A DNA stretch of 64,000 nucleotides, taken from positions 12,004,706 through 12,068,705 of the forward strand of contig NC_088296.1 in NCBI RefSeq assembly GCF_032854445.1, given 5' to 3'. The position numbers and the translations under genes were made by a program. Below, in pieces: positions 31,547 to 44,159 of this stretch; position 1 is the first letter of the stretch; each line of letters starts with the position of its first letter. This DNA comes from Liolophura sinensis. Taxonomy: Eukaryota > Mollusca > Polyplacophora > Chitonida > Chitonidae. The notes under the pieces were generated by a model. The model did no database searches. It worked only from the letters and a program-made list of their open reading frames with translations, and was not told the DNA's origin.

Positions 31547-34500
31547 TGTATAATTTATAACTCTCCACCGGTGAGGTTCTAAAAGCAGCAAGCCTGGGCT
31601 TCAAACTCCTGTGTTGGGCAGAAAAACCTTATAAAGCATGATTTTCTGGCGGAATCGTAAATGATAAAACCATAGGTCATGTACTGCCTAACTTCCTATG
31701 AGCGGGGAAGGGAAGAATTTAGTTAACCCACGACCCTTTCCTTGTGTAGGATGATATGATTTCTTGATGGAATGAAGACATGATGAGCGCCAGATGACGA
31801 GGTGTTGAGGTGAAAAGCTGCAAAATCAGGAAAAAACGAAGTTCGCTAAGTATTTATCTTCCATAGAAGCTGTTCATCAAGATATTAAGAGTTAAAGCAT
31901 GGGGAATGACATAAATACAGCGCGCCTGGCGGTAGATGTATGTATATCATAACACAACACAGCAAAATCATTGTTAAAAATTGTATCCATGGTGGGGGGT
32001 GGGGGGGGTGTTAGTACGGTATAACAGACTAGCTAATTCTGGAGGCACAGGCGCGAGTTTCAGTAGTTCCATGGTTAGTGTACAAACGATTATGTTATAA
32101 TAGACTACGTAGACTCTCATTATAAACATAGCCAGGAACATCATATGTCGACGGTTACGCCAGTAGGTGAAAAAAAAGCTCACCAAAGAAAAATCTCCCT
32201 TTTTACACGTAACTCTGCACTGGCATTACGCTTTTTACTCTTTTAGTTCAAAAATGAGATAAACAACTATTTCTAACACACATCGTATAATATTCAGAGC
32301 TACGAATGATATAGACAACTGTACAACTGCTATGGTAGACTAACACATGCATACCCGTGTGGAAAAGGCACAAATACCTTTTTCTTTTCACTTCTATATG
32401 CAGTGTTTTCCATGAACGTTTTCACATTTAAATAGCAGATGAACATTAACTAGAAAGCATACTTAATATTAATGTATAAAACAACAGTTGTTAGAAAGAA
32501 ATAGAAAGACTTCAATTGACAATAAGTTCAAATTGTTGGTTTATAAGAGTTGTTTGCAGTATGAAGTCATGCAAGTGTAAGGAAGGTCACCTAAACTCCA
32601 TCCCATGCTGGGGTTGAAAAGCGTTATCTTGGCACTTAACACAAACATAAACTCAGATAGGTAACTTTGGTTTTAATTTTTAGTATGTAGGCCAACATAT
32701 GGTTATCAATTTGATTTAAATCTAAAAAAACTTAGTTTAAAACTAAAATATATAATAAGCCCCAAACTAAAATATATAATAAGCCCCCATATAAATTCCA
32801 GTATGATTTCAGACACATGTCCCATGACATTCATATATAATTCATTATTAATATAATTTATTTTCTCAGAAAAATGTATATTTTCAATACTCACATATAT
32901 ATCCATATATATCTATATACATATTAAATAAAATCAAAAAGTTGATGCAAGTAGATAATTAAAATATATCCAAAGGTAATTAAAATATGTATATCTGTCT
33001 TAATAGCAACATACAGCTGTAAATGAATCATACAAGGACCACGTGGTTAGCACGGTCAGAGGTTGCAATACCCTAGATGGCTATAAACGCCTTTGTTAAA
33101 TGTGATAAATGCAGATATTGCAGATACTTATGTTGGTACTTTTTCTTTCATTTTCTTTTATCTGTACTGGTTTTTGTTAAATAAAATGTTTCTGTGTTGT
33201 GGTTATATAAGCAGCCTGTCATGAACTAATATATAATAGAATCGCTAAGTGACGGACTGCTCCATGGTTTACTAGGGTTCCAATGGTTGAATACATTACA
33301 CTTATTAAGTCTTTGCTCTTCGCTTTAGCACATGCAGTGAATGTGGAAGTGTATTAGAATAAGAGGTCAGACATAAGCCAGATTAGAATATCTGCGTCCA
33401 CGTTTAAAACATTCATGAAATGTTGTGTTTTCTCGTGGGTCTACTCGGTATTAAGGCCTATAGATTATAACATGTTTTCAGCTTGGATAATTTTAGAATT
33501 TTAATGAGGAAAATAATATGAAAAGGGCTGGAAGTTTAATTTGTCATCGTAAACTACCATTTCAGGTATTTATTCTTTAATAGACTAGAAAGTGTTTGCC
33601 TAAATTGCGGTATTTAATTGAGCATATGAGGTAAAGGGGCAAAATGGACCTTGGGCCGGGGCAAAAAGGGAAACTGGTCCTCTTCCCACTGTGGTTGATA
33701 AAATGGTCGTGGAAATTAATGCAACTTTGCAGTGAAAGAAAGGATAAAAACAGGCTTACCATAGATCAAAGATGATCAAAATTTTGCCCGCCCATAAAAA
33801 CGGTACGACGAATGGTACAAAATGTGGCACAAAGGTCGGTTTTGTCCCGTTTGTCCGTTATGCCCCTCTCTCCCCTTGACAGTATTAAGATTATAAAATT
33901 AAAAAAATAAAATTGTATCAAATAATAAAGATATTCCTACCATGAAATGACAGACAACTTTATGTTATTCAGAGTCAAAACATTGCGGCCTGCTAACAAT
34001 AGCGGCATGGACTGCAGCTATTGTGGCGACGGAGGTATTAATCCAGAAAGGTGGACGACAAAACATGTGCTTATAGAACTCACGTCACTTTTGCAAAACT
34101 GACGCTATCAAAAACGATATATCATGATAAGATATTTATAGATTACAGTTACAGGTATATTAGAACGGAGTTAGTAGACTGGTGCTTAATAACGGAAACA
34201 GCCATTAGACTAATTTGAAACTCGACGGGAGCACAGTCACTTTCGATTTCAACAAAAATATCTACATCTCTCATCAATAAATGTTTCTCATAGAAATGTA
34301 CACAGATTCGTGACATGAAGACGACGGAAGTTAGTTTCATTTATGTTTAAAGTTACCTCACACTGGAGGGAGAATCCGACGAAAATCGAGCCTGTGACAC
34401 GGCTCCTGTGTCGTCCGTCTTCAAAGCTAAACGATTTGGCTATAAACAAGCTGGCTGCAGTAATACTGTTCACGTGAAGAACATGGGTCTATTTTCAACG

Positions 34501-34989
34501 CATTAAAAACGTCTAATTGTTACACCCGGGGGCTTTAACTCCTGGGGTCTTTACTGCAGCGTGCATGCCTGATTGTTAGAGCTAAGTTCACATGAATGGG
34601 TTGGCAGCTAGTGAATAGGGTTCTGTGGAGCTGCATGCTATTGTAATGCTTGTTCAATTCTGCACACAACAGTCCTGACAAGCCTGCAGCACAACTTTTT
34701 GGCACAGGCTATCTTTCCTGGCTGTGAAGAATGTAGATATATTACGGGATTTGGTTGTTTTCTGTCAAGCTTTGAAACTGTTTTGACCTGACATTTGATA
34801 GATTTGTGTAGTGAGAGATCATAATGGAGACTTACAACATGTGTGTACGCGCAATTTGTGAGTCGTTCTTTCGAGTCTGTTGCGTCTATACATAATTATC
34901 TTAGTGGAGTTCCTGCTATGCATATTTTGTTAGGGTGGGTAGCTCCCAGTCTTGAGGTTATTAAACTGAGGTAACTACTTCGAGAATTA
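31547..34989. other. Intergenic, no gene recognised (unit 2)
   Basis: Collinear with 1081-4427. It contains the ~50 bp missing from unit 1 near 33542-33590. No credible gene. Confidence 0.65.
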
Positions 34990-35515
34990 AAATGTTTATC
35001 TTCGCCTTTTTGGTATGGCCAGAAATTCTAATTTGGTACCAGTTAGTTTGGCTAAGTCTGACTCTAGCAAACAGTTAGTCTTGCAGAAAGTGCATATGAC
35101 CGACGATTATCTAATGTTATTTATGAAGAGGTCTAAAACTATTCAGTTTTGTTAGCGGAAGTTAACCGGGATCTGCTTTATGTCAGGTAGCTTCCTTCAG
35201 GACTACGAGGTCAATGTACAGTTGTGGCGATCCTGATATGGCTCTGTTTTCTCTGCCTCATAAGAATACATTTCGTCCTGTGACATATATGTCGTATCTG
35301 CGTGTTCGTCGTCTGTGTTTGTCTACAACAGGTTATAATGCTAGCCTGTTTTCTAAGCATAGTTTTCGGAGGGGTGGCGCGTCGTACGCATTTCAGGCTC
35401 AGGTTGCAGGTGAAGTCATACAGATGTCAGGAGACTAGGCTAGTGATGCTTACAAATGTTACTTAGAAGTGGATTTAAAAGGTCGTATAATAGTGTCCCG
35501 GCGCATGAGGAACCT
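34990..35515 (+). pseudogene. Tyrosine recombinase remnant (unit 2)
   Basis: Same remnant as at 4428. The HSFRRGGASYAFQAQ block is readable at 35350-35400 and ends in GD followed by TAG. The continuation ASDAYKCYLEVDLKGR is in the same frame, so here a single stop codon, at the expected Trp position, separates the last two blocks. Confidence 0.75.
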
Positions 35516-36103
35516 GATCTTGTTTGAGAAGGTATAATACGTGGCGATGATGCAGTTGGTGTCGGACTCTACATGTAATTCTTCTGTTGACCTGTTCATT
35601 TTCTCATAATGGAAAGGAGCGGCGTTGATTTCCTTTCGTGAATGTAGATGTGTTTCATATTTTTTTGCTTTGTTGTGTTTTGTTGTCCGTTGCTTGCGGC
35701 CTGGCTGGATTCCTTCGGGGTTGTTGTTTCGTGTATTTCATGTTTTTTTCTTTCAATTTTTATGTATTGTAATGATAGGGTTTATGTAGAACATCATCTT
35801 GCCTTTGTGCCAATGTAACAATATGTATGTATGTTTGATAGGTATTGCAAAGGGCTATCGCTGTCTACATTTAAAGCTGTTTTCATTCCCGGATTTGTAG
35901 TCCATGTATGTATGTGTGCATCAGGTCAATTGTAGTGTTTCTATGTGCATTAAAGTTCATAAAGCCTTATATTCAACCCGGTGCTGGAGTCAATTTCAAG
36001 AATTACACCGTGTCATTACACCGAACCCAGTTAAGACCTTACCAAAAATCAACATAAAGTTAGTAAAACAGATCGTCTCCCTTAATATCGAAAGCCTTTA
36101 ATA

Positions 36104-36374
36104 TTTATTTTATTGATTTATTTGATTGGTGTTTTACGCCGTACTCAAGAATATTTCACTTATACGACGGCGGCCAGCATTACGGTGAGTGGAAACCGAG
36201 CAGAGCCCGGGGGAAAACCACGACCATACGCAGGTTGCTGGCAGATCTTCCCACGTACGACCGGAGAGGAAACCAGCATGAGCTGGACTTGAACTCGCAG
36301 CCACCGCATTGGTGAGAGACTCCTGGGTCACTACGCTGCGCTAGCGCGCTAACCAACTGAGCCACGGAGGCCCC
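36104..36374 (-). mobile_element. Full-length tRNA-derived SINE (unit 2)
   Basis: 271-bp copy with the 14-bp target duplication gaaagcctttaata at 36090-36103 and 36375-36388. Same insertion as in units 1 and 3. Confidence 0.9.
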
Positions 36375-36664
36375 GAAAGCCTTTAATAATGTTAACGTTT
36401 GTTCAATGTGTTGACTATGTTCCAGATATTTTTACGTCGCCAAACAAACTTCTGTCAAGAAGGGTGGTTTTTGGATTTAAGAAATCGGCGATCTAGGACA
36501 ATGGTTTATACTGGCTTTTACGGTCATTGATGACTTCACCATGGTCATTGGCGTACCAGGGTATAATTTTGGACTTTTGGATTTGTCCACGTCTTACGAA
36601 TAGTTCTTTCTGCAGTTGTTAAAATAGCTTTGTTTGGTCTGAGGGGAGCATTGGATGGTACGGA

Positions 36665-37035
36665 AGTCACATTGTCTGACGTGGAAAGAGCCTTGAGTCG
36701 GGAGGGGGGCGTGCAAGTAACTTAATCTGTCCTGGAATGAGCATTAGAGGGGATGGAAGCCACTTTGTCTGTTCTGGAAAGAGGATTTGGAAGGAATAAA
36801 AGGCTCTTTGCTTAACCTGGAATGAACATCTGATCTGGAAAGAGCATTGCAAGGAATGGAAATCACTTTTTCTGACCTGGAATTAGCATGGAGCGAATGA
36901 AAGCTGCTTTGTCCGTCATGACTAGAGCATTGTTGGGATGGAAACCGCTTTGTAGGATCTGAGAAGAGCATTGGATGGTATGAAAGCCACTTTGTCTGTT
37001 CTTGAGAGATCATTGGGGGATGGAAGCCCCTTTGG
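36665..37035. repeat. ~41-bp minisatellite (unit 2)
   Basis: As at 6100-6425 with one additional copy (near 36965-37005). Confidence 0.8.
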
Positions 37036-37039
37036 CATG

Positions 37040-39228
37040 CGTATTTGTATCTTACTGACTTCTCTTACGCTTTGTTTCCAGTGTGAACTTTAGAGACAGA
37101 AGTTTATATGTGTGAAGAGATATCCGAGCCGTACCTTATATAACATTGAATTGGCTTGCGCGGGTCTGTTCTAAAGATCCAGAAATGAGATACAGTTGCT
37201 ACCCCTCGTTGTATGTATGAGACGTCAACCATGGGAGACATGTATATTGACATTAATAAATACATGTACTTCCTTTAAGTCCACCTAACAGAGCCTTACG
37301 TTATGAAGTTTATTTTGGCTATATGGTGAATTCCAACGGATGCCCACTAAAGAACTAAAAGAAAAGATCTCCCAAGCTGTGTGCCCAATACCAATTTATG
37401 TAACGAATAATGTTATTAGGTTTAGAAGAAGCCTTCCGGTGTAATACGCCTGCTTGTATATGTATATAATTGCAGTTTATTTGGAGAATCTTCTCATGGC
37501 CTATACACTTTGTCAAGTTTGACCGTTTATTATAAAGCGAGGAGGGTAAGCAAAGCAACAGACTGCAAGAATTATTTCCTCTCTGGTTTGCCCAAACATG
37601 CTTTTTATCTCTCAGATTTGGTACATTCGTTCACATGGTAGTAACAATCAACATGGCCGACATGTAGGCACCTTTGCAATATTACCTTGGACTGTTGTTT
37701 TGTAACGATGGTGATTGTGCGTATAGCAGCGCGTTTCTGGATAACCATTTATCTGGGTGAGTACCGCAAACTTCAGCATTTTGTGTGATGACCATGGAGG
37801 ATTCCATTCTTCCAGCTTCCTCGCTGGCTTCCTCTTCTTCAATTCAATTCATTTCACTTTATTCATTCATTTTGTTAGCTTACAAGGAATAAAATAGAAG
37901 AAGAAAGAAAAACGATGATACATCAGGATAATCAACAAGAAAAGGGACATTCCATCTACCATAAAGTTTCCTAAATTGATTAGTTCTCCCTTAACGGTGT
38001 GTTGGAGACGGTATATTACTTTATATGCACTTGGCTTTAGCCAAATATGTTTCGGGATTCAACGTAACCTTGATTGTTTTAAATTTGGGCATTCCATTAA
38101 GAAATGATACTAATTGCCAACACAGCCAGAATCACACCCTTGTATATAAACGATCGTTTGTGTTTTTTCATTGTAACAAAGACCTGTCTGTGTGGGGAGT
38201 CTATGGTTACTTGTCGTAAATGTAGCAAGACCTTTGTAAGTCTTTGGATTTAACACTGACATATCTAGTTCATATGTAATATTCATAGTTCTATCCCATA
38301 TGTAACCGAATCCAGATTCACACAAGACATTTTCGACCAATGATAACGATATAAAATGACACACATTGCGTAAGGAGTAAATCAGTTGATAGTTAAAGGT
38401 GGAGAAAACATAAACATTACATAAAGTTCAGATGAAAGTGTCCCAAAAGTTATCCGTAAACTCACCTATTGGCAACAAAAGTTCTTCAGTAGTTCTAATG
38501 TACTGAGTTAATACAATGAAACAATAATCTGTTACATTTAACAGGGAGCCTGTTATGTGAGTGATGCTAGAATGTATTCTGTTATTATTATTATGTTATC
38601 TGTTATTATTATTATGTCATATTCAACATAATATTCTGTTTGTCTAACAGAATTGTTACGTTGTATTAACGGACCATTTGTGTTATATTTAAAGGCAGAG
38701 AAAACAAAAACAGTTCAGATGAAAGTGTGCCAAAAGTTAGTCGTAAATGTGGTCTTCAATATTTTTTCCGATTTTTCTTTAAAGAGACACCTGAAAATGG
38801 TTCTTGTATGGTGAGTATTTGGGGCCACCTTTTCGCAAATACATGTATAGTCTTTGTGTAATAATGTTATAAACCTGGATGTGACACATGTTTAATAAAC
38901 ATCTTTGCACTAAACTTTGGTCTTTTCTGCTAACAAATATGCCCAACCTGGATTTTGATCATATTTACCTGTTTAAATTCAGTTCTGAGAAAAAACAACT
39001 CCTCCTTCAATGCTTGGTTTTCATTAGTGAACAATATTATTATAATTCAGATTTAAAGCCTGTGTTTGTCTATAAACAACAAATTTACATTGAAACAAAT
39101 TTATTGGACATGCATCAGATTCTTATTTAGAACATTATTATGCAAAAATGAAAAATACCAAAATGTGATCGCAAATATACCCACCTTACAAAAATATTTT
39201 CATATACACTTTTTCTCCTGAAAAAAAT
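37040..39228. other. Intergenic, no gene recognised (unit 2)
   Basis: Collinear with 6430-8574. It carries a private 59-bp segment at 38976-39034 that is identical to 43476-43534. No gene seen. Confidence 0.6.
38976..39034 (+). repeat. 59-bp templated insertion, target copy
   Basis: Identical to 43476-43534 at an offset of exactly 4500 bp. The matching place in unit 1 (about 8362-8376) has an unrelated ~12-15-nt stretch instead. Confidence 0.88.
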
Positions 39229-39362
<134 letters not shown>

Positions 39363-40099
39363 AACAGAACAGGGGTTCTGAGGGGAGCTTTATGGACCAT
39401 ACTATCAGAGTTTAGGAACTCTTACTTCACGGGAAGTTTTTTTCAACATTTCAAATCACAACGCTTAATGTTAAAATAAAATAACTAAAATAATGTTGCC
39501 AAAAATTTCTTTGTTCTGGTAAACATCAAGAAAAAAGGTGATGTGACGTGAGAGTTCTTAGATATCGTCAGTAAAGCTCATAAAACCAAATATTTAAATA
39601 CCTTTCAACACTCCTATAAAAATATGAAAGAATAAATAAAAGTTTTTTACGCATAGTTTTCAGTTGTCTGTGTGATGAACCTTACTTCATATTTTAGCTT
39701 TCTTTTACTTTAAGTATGATATCTTACTTTCTCGTCCTTCCGCAATTCGTAACTAAAAAGGCAGCATTGCGCTCGTAAACTCGGATATACAAAGGAAAGA
39801 CACCAAGTTCCCTTTAAATAGTATAGTTTGCATATGAAGACTTTAAATTGATAATTTATTTGATAAAAATTTAAGAAAAAGCTTTCGATTAAGATTAAAG
39901 ATTCCGATCAACAAACTTTACAGCCATGAAAAGGATTGGTTGGATAGTCTTATTAATAAAAGGTAATTTGTAGATCAATAAGGATCGATAAAGAAGTTTT
40001 TTTTATGTAAGAGCATTTGACACCTGGATGATTAGCTGTTTCCTGGCATTAATGTATTATCCAGTAAACTTAAATACAGTACCAGGATCCACAATATCT
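39363..40099. other. Intergenic, no gene recognised (unit 2)
   Basis: Collinear with unit 1 8850-9594; nothing codes. Confidence 0.6.
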
Positions 40100-40960
40100 T
40101 TTTATATCTGCTTTCATCCTAATGCCAAGCGTGACAAAATAAAATCATCCAGATCATTTAGATTAAAAGAAAACAGTAGCGGTGACAATTTGTCACCTTG
40201 TCTTACCCCGAATTGGCAAATAAAAAAATTACTTCTGCTTTTCTTTTCATCCCATATGCAGGGTTTCATTGAGCTATACATGTTTTTGATACGAGTCAAA
40301 CATGTCCCCGTTATTTCGTATAATTTTGCATAGTTTATCTCACAACCCATCCTTTCAAACTTTATCAAATGCATTAGGGAAATAAATAAGTATACAATAT
40401 AAATTTTCTTGTAACTAAGAAAATAATTTATCATAATGTTTAAAAGAAAATATTGTCCACGGTAGAGTATTGTTTCCTAAAGCCACACCCTGCCTCTGAA
40501 AATATTGTGAACCCTTCATAATATAGACAGAGTCTGTTATTATTAATTGCAGTAGACATATAACCCATACAGCTTAAAATTGTCACAGGGTGATAATTAT
40601 GTGGATCAGCTAGGTCGCCTTTGTTTTTATAAATCGGCCTGACAATCCCAATTATCCAACTTTCAGGTATAACTCCGGTATCAAACATATCATTAATCAA
40701 CTCAAATAATAGCAACATTATCAGTCATAATCAGTCAACGAGTCCTCTGTGTCAGTGTAGTCACTTATCTTAGCAAATATAATGAAAGTTGAAATCTCCC
40801 ATCAACCACATTTGTTTAAAGCTGGGTCCGAGGCGTGTGATGTCATCTTATAGTTCTAATGTTCGGCATTGTCTGGTCTTATAAGAACTCCAATGACAGA
40901 TTGTCCACTTTTTTGAAGAGATGGTTTTGGTAACATAACATAAATAATCTGAGATGGATA
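40100..40960 (-). pseudogene. LINE remnant (unit 2)
   Basis: Better preserved than the unit 1 copy. On the minus strand, 40718-40440 encodes the RT block with VIPESWIIGIVRPIYKNKGD. The next frame, 40434-40114, holds KFERMGCEINYAKLYEITG, IKNMYSSMKPCIWDE and GVRQGDKLSPLLFSFNLNDL, the RT palm region before the missing YxDD box. A stop separates the two frames. The MGDFN endonuclease motif lies upstream near 40809-40795. Confidence 0.82.
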
Positions 40961-40988
40961 TTATATCAGTGTCTCTTAATCTTGTTGG

Positions 40989-41090
40989 CAGCGCGGCGAA
41001 ATGACCTTCGAACTTCTCACTAATGCGGTCGCTGTGAGTTTAAGTCCAACTCACACAGGCTTCCTCTCCGGCCATAGGTGGGAAGGTCAC
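40989..41090 (+). mobile_element. SINE head fragment (unit 2)
   Basis: Counterpart of 10491-10594. Confidence 0.75.
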
Positions 41091-41450
41091 TAGCTAGCGT
41101 TTTATCGATTGGCGCTCATTCATGCCTCTCGAAACGTTCGCCATCTCTCTGTGAAACCGCAGTACCTAGCGCCATGCCTAAAAATGTCCTTTGTAAAGTA
41201 TTTTTTCCGCATTTTTAATTTACTGTCGAATAAAACAACGTTATGCACTATAATTCCATCGGCAAACGATATCGCACACACGTGTAGTTATTTTTCGCCT
41301 CCAATTCCCGAGAGTTACTTCCAAATCAGAAACCTGTTAGTTAAGACATGTTGAGGGCCTGAGACATGGTTTCCGAAGTTCCGGAATCGGCTGGCTGCGC
41401 AAATGTCTGTGCAAACGCTCAAATTTTGTGACCTTCCCAAGCCATTGCTT

Positions 41451-41560
41451 AATAAATCGTTGGTGTTTTACGCCGTACTCAAGAATATTTCACTTATACG
41501 ACGGCGACCAGCATTATGGTCGAAGGAAACCGGGCAGAGCCCGGGGGAAACCCACGACCA
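41451..41560 (-). mobile_element. SINE tail fragment (unit 2)
   Basis: Counterpart of 10961-11070. Confidence 0.8.
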
Positions 41561-41901
41561 ATGACAAATTTAAAAATCAGTTCTTAAATATAAGCTCAGG
41601 AATTATTAAAGAACTACTTCTATGAGTGTCAAGACTTGTAGGCCTAAATGATAAGGATTGAGATAGTCTGAATTTCTTTCCTACATTCATCCATGCTTTA
41701 ACGCCAGCAAAACTTCCCATCCTGTGCTCTCCTTGTGTTCTGGGCCAGTTGTTCGAAAGTGTTTTAGCCGACAGTGGTATTAAGGCATATTTGATATTTA
41801 AATTTTTACCCGCACTTAGCAGCCAATGTTGTTCTCCAAAGTCAGGGTACAACAGCAGCAGTTTTAGTTCATATTTAATCTAATGGTACATATTTTTTTT
41901 A

Positions 41902-42058
41902 GGTGAAGTACAAAATTGAAGACTTAATTGGTTGTTCAAAACTGATTTAAGACTTAATACCAGATTTAACTATAAGTCAAGTCTTCAGTTTTACACCTGG
42001 GATTAAGATAAATCTGTCATCAATAAATAATCCCAGTTTAACTTAATCCTACTTCACC
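41902..42058. mobile_element. Foldback/MITE-like element
   Basis: 157-bp segment bounded by perfect 9-bp inverted termini ggtgaagta and tacttcacc. Inside is further self-complementarity: aattgaagactt against aagtcttcagtt, and gggatta against taatccc. It has no coding capacity. Compatible with a small non-autonomous foldback DNA transposon. Confidence 0.5.
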
Positions 42059-42183
42059 CCAAAATAATTGCGTAACAGTATATGAACTCAATATGATGCA
42101 GAATTTGGACAACGGTATTGGCTGCTGGATTTGGCTAAAGTCTGAAATAGAAAGTGATTCATTGCAGAAGACGTTAGAAAAGT

Positions 42184-42683
42184 TTGTTTGTGAGCTGTAT
42201 GGCTGGGTTGACTCTGACTCTGACTGTGAGCCTCAGATGTGGACAGGCCACTGATTGTAAATTGCCACCAATTGCAGACAGTCTATTTTTACATGTTATG
42301 AGGGCAAATTACCAAACAAAAGTCTACAGATCTTGTTTGAAACAAAACATCTGTGCTCCTAGTCCGACATGTCATGGCTGGAAGATAACAACCTCAGCAT
42401 CCGTTGGTCCACTATGCCCGTATCACCAGACCAGGTTCTTAAGAATGTCAGTTGTGGCTGTCAGAAGAATTCTTGCGATTCTCTTAAATGTTCATGTAAG
42501 AAGGTTGGTATGGACTGTACAGATATGTGTCAATGTAGCGGATGCCAAAATCGTCAGAACATTGATGTGCTGTCAGAACATGACAGTGACAGTGATAACT
42601 CCGCTGATTTGAACTCTTATCATTGTTGTCTTAAAAATACTGTTTACAAAATGTGTGACTGGTTGCATTTCAGTTCACAATGA
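42184..42683 (+). pseudogene. CXC-type cysteine-rich protein fragment, frameshifted
   Basis: One frame reads MRANYQTKVYRSCLKQN then APSPTCHGWKI. The neighbouring frame continues with EDNNLSIRW, then SCGCQKNSCDSLKCSCKK and CTDMCQCSGCQN. Together these resemble the C-terminal region of a Tesmin/TSO1-like CXC cysteine-rich protein, often found in transposon-linked invertebrate sequences. The break falls between HGWK and EDNN, so a small indel has shifted the frame. No complete gene is present. Family assignment is by motif pattern only. Confidence 0.55.
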
Positions 42684-42879
42684 CTGGCTACACTGCTTTT
42701 TTTTTTTGTTGAATGTAGAATAACAGATGAAGTCACAGTCTTCGGCCTTTATGTGCATTCTAGCATTTACTTGACAGGTTACTTTGAAACCAAGATCTTC
42801 TGTTTTTCAGTTATGGATATTTCCAGTACCAGTAATTAAGTTTTTGACAGTAAATATTCTGTGTAAGTAAATAGATTGT

Positions 42880-43213
42880 GGCCATATGCCATTATGTACC
42901 ACATGAGACGTGGTTTCAATCCCATTCTCGGCTCCCCCGCTTCCATTGTTTGTGGTGCCTTGGTAGCAATAAGTGATGGAGGGTGCTCTTTTGTGGGTGG
43001 TGTTACATGCAGCCGTTCGTTGGACATCCCCTGCTGTCCACCACTGTGACATACGCTAGTGTGTTAGATGTGGGCGAGTCAGTTACTCGCCAAATGTCGG
43101 TGGTTTACAGCGGGCACTCCGCTTTCCTCCACCAATAAAGTCTGTCCGTCATCGCATAAGTGAAAACTTCTTCAGTATGACGTTAAGCAACAATCCAAAA
43201 CAAAAAATAAAGA
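42880..43213 (+). mobile_element. tRNA-like SINE (second family)
   Basis: A B-box-like region (gtggtttcaatcccattctc) is followed by a body and the tail gcataagtgaaaacttcttc, agtatgacgttaagcaac and an A-rich 3' end. The tail resembles the shared core end of molluscan SINEs, but the body differs from the 5539 SINE. The head is probably truncated. Confidence 0.6.
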
Positions 43214-43352
43214 AGATAAATGGCAGCTAATGGTGTGAACTTTCTCTTACATACTGAAAGCAACTATTTCATGATGTCGTCATGAACGTCAATGACGCAT
43301 GTAAAATTCTTCGACAAACATATATCCTAGCAGGTGTAATTTACAAAATATA

Positions 43353-43766
43353 TTGAAACTTAACCTGTACAGCTACTCAAGGGTTGTTATGTTTATAAAC
43401 CATGTGTTTCTAGGTACGTGTCAGGTGAGATTCATGAAGTATTTGATTGGTGTACCGTTTCAAAATAGCGTATACAATTCAGTTCTGAGAAAAAACAACT
43501 CCTCCTTCAATGCTTGGTTTTCATTAGTGAACAAATATTTTCAGTCGAACACTGGTGATTCTGAACAAGGCTTTCACGGGGAACATTTTGATATAAAATT
43601 CGTGTATTTACCCTTTCAGGCTGAAGCACTTCAAATTTCTAAGCCCTTTGACAGATTCGGCCCATGGCCTACATGCAGTATTAGCTATTACATTTTCGAA
43701 CAACTGGGCCGGAACTATCTGACCCACAATTTAACAACGATCACACACGTGCGTGTATACATGTAG
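43353..43766 (+). CDS. Unrecognised ORF
   Basis: 137-codon ORF. No domain recognised. The part around NSSFNAWFSLVNKYFQSNTG includes the 59-bp segment copied to 38976. It has mixed composition and no signal peptide or repeats. It may be a transposon or gene fragment; coding status is uncertain. Confidence 0.2.
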   Translation: MKLNLYSYSRVVMFINHVFLGTCQVRFMKYLIGVPFQNSVYNSVLRKNNSSFNAWFSLVNKYFQSNTGDSEQGFHGEHFDIKFVYLPFQAEALQISKPFDRFGPWPTCSISYYIFEQLGRNYLTHNLTTITHVRVYM

Positions 43767-43828
43767 GGAGCACTCATCAGATCTGCTATACATACTCTCC
43801 GACATTGTAAACAGGGCGTAATCATACA

Positions 43829-44095
43829 TTGCGAGACCTTTCCGCTATCCCGAGAAATGACAGTTCCCGTAGGCCCAAATCGATCGTTCCTTCAAGTCGA
43901 CCAATCACTGTGGAAGTCTTCGTCACGGGATCTAGCGTTACGACGTGTGCAAATGACAAGTTGGTTGACTTTGTGCAGAGTGTTTGCATTTGTTGGAAAG
44001 CGATAGAGACTATTTTGGAGGACAGAGGATTCTCTTCACTGACAGGTACTGAGGGAGCGATAAAATCTGCACTGGTGAAAAGAATGCAACACTGA
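43829..44095 (+). CDS. Unrecognised ORF
   Basis: 88-codon ORF with a balanced composition (for example RPITVEVFVTGSSVTTCAND) and higher GC than its surroundings. The opposite strand is also open over the same stretch (44151-43822). I recognise neither. It could be an exon remnant captured in the block. Confidence 0.2.
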   Translation: MRDLSAIPRNDSSRRPKSIVPSSRPITVEVFVTGSSVTTCANDKLVDFVQSVCICWKAIETILEDRGFSSLTGTEGAIKSALVKRMQH

Positions 44096-44159
44096 CACTG
44101 TCTTGACAAATTCGTTTCCATCAGCGGTTCGGTGGGTAATAAACAGACCACAAGACGAG

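Noticed and set aside
42836-43052. Two overlapping antisense ORFs near 43000
   Set aside because: They fall within a SINE and have no conserved coding features.
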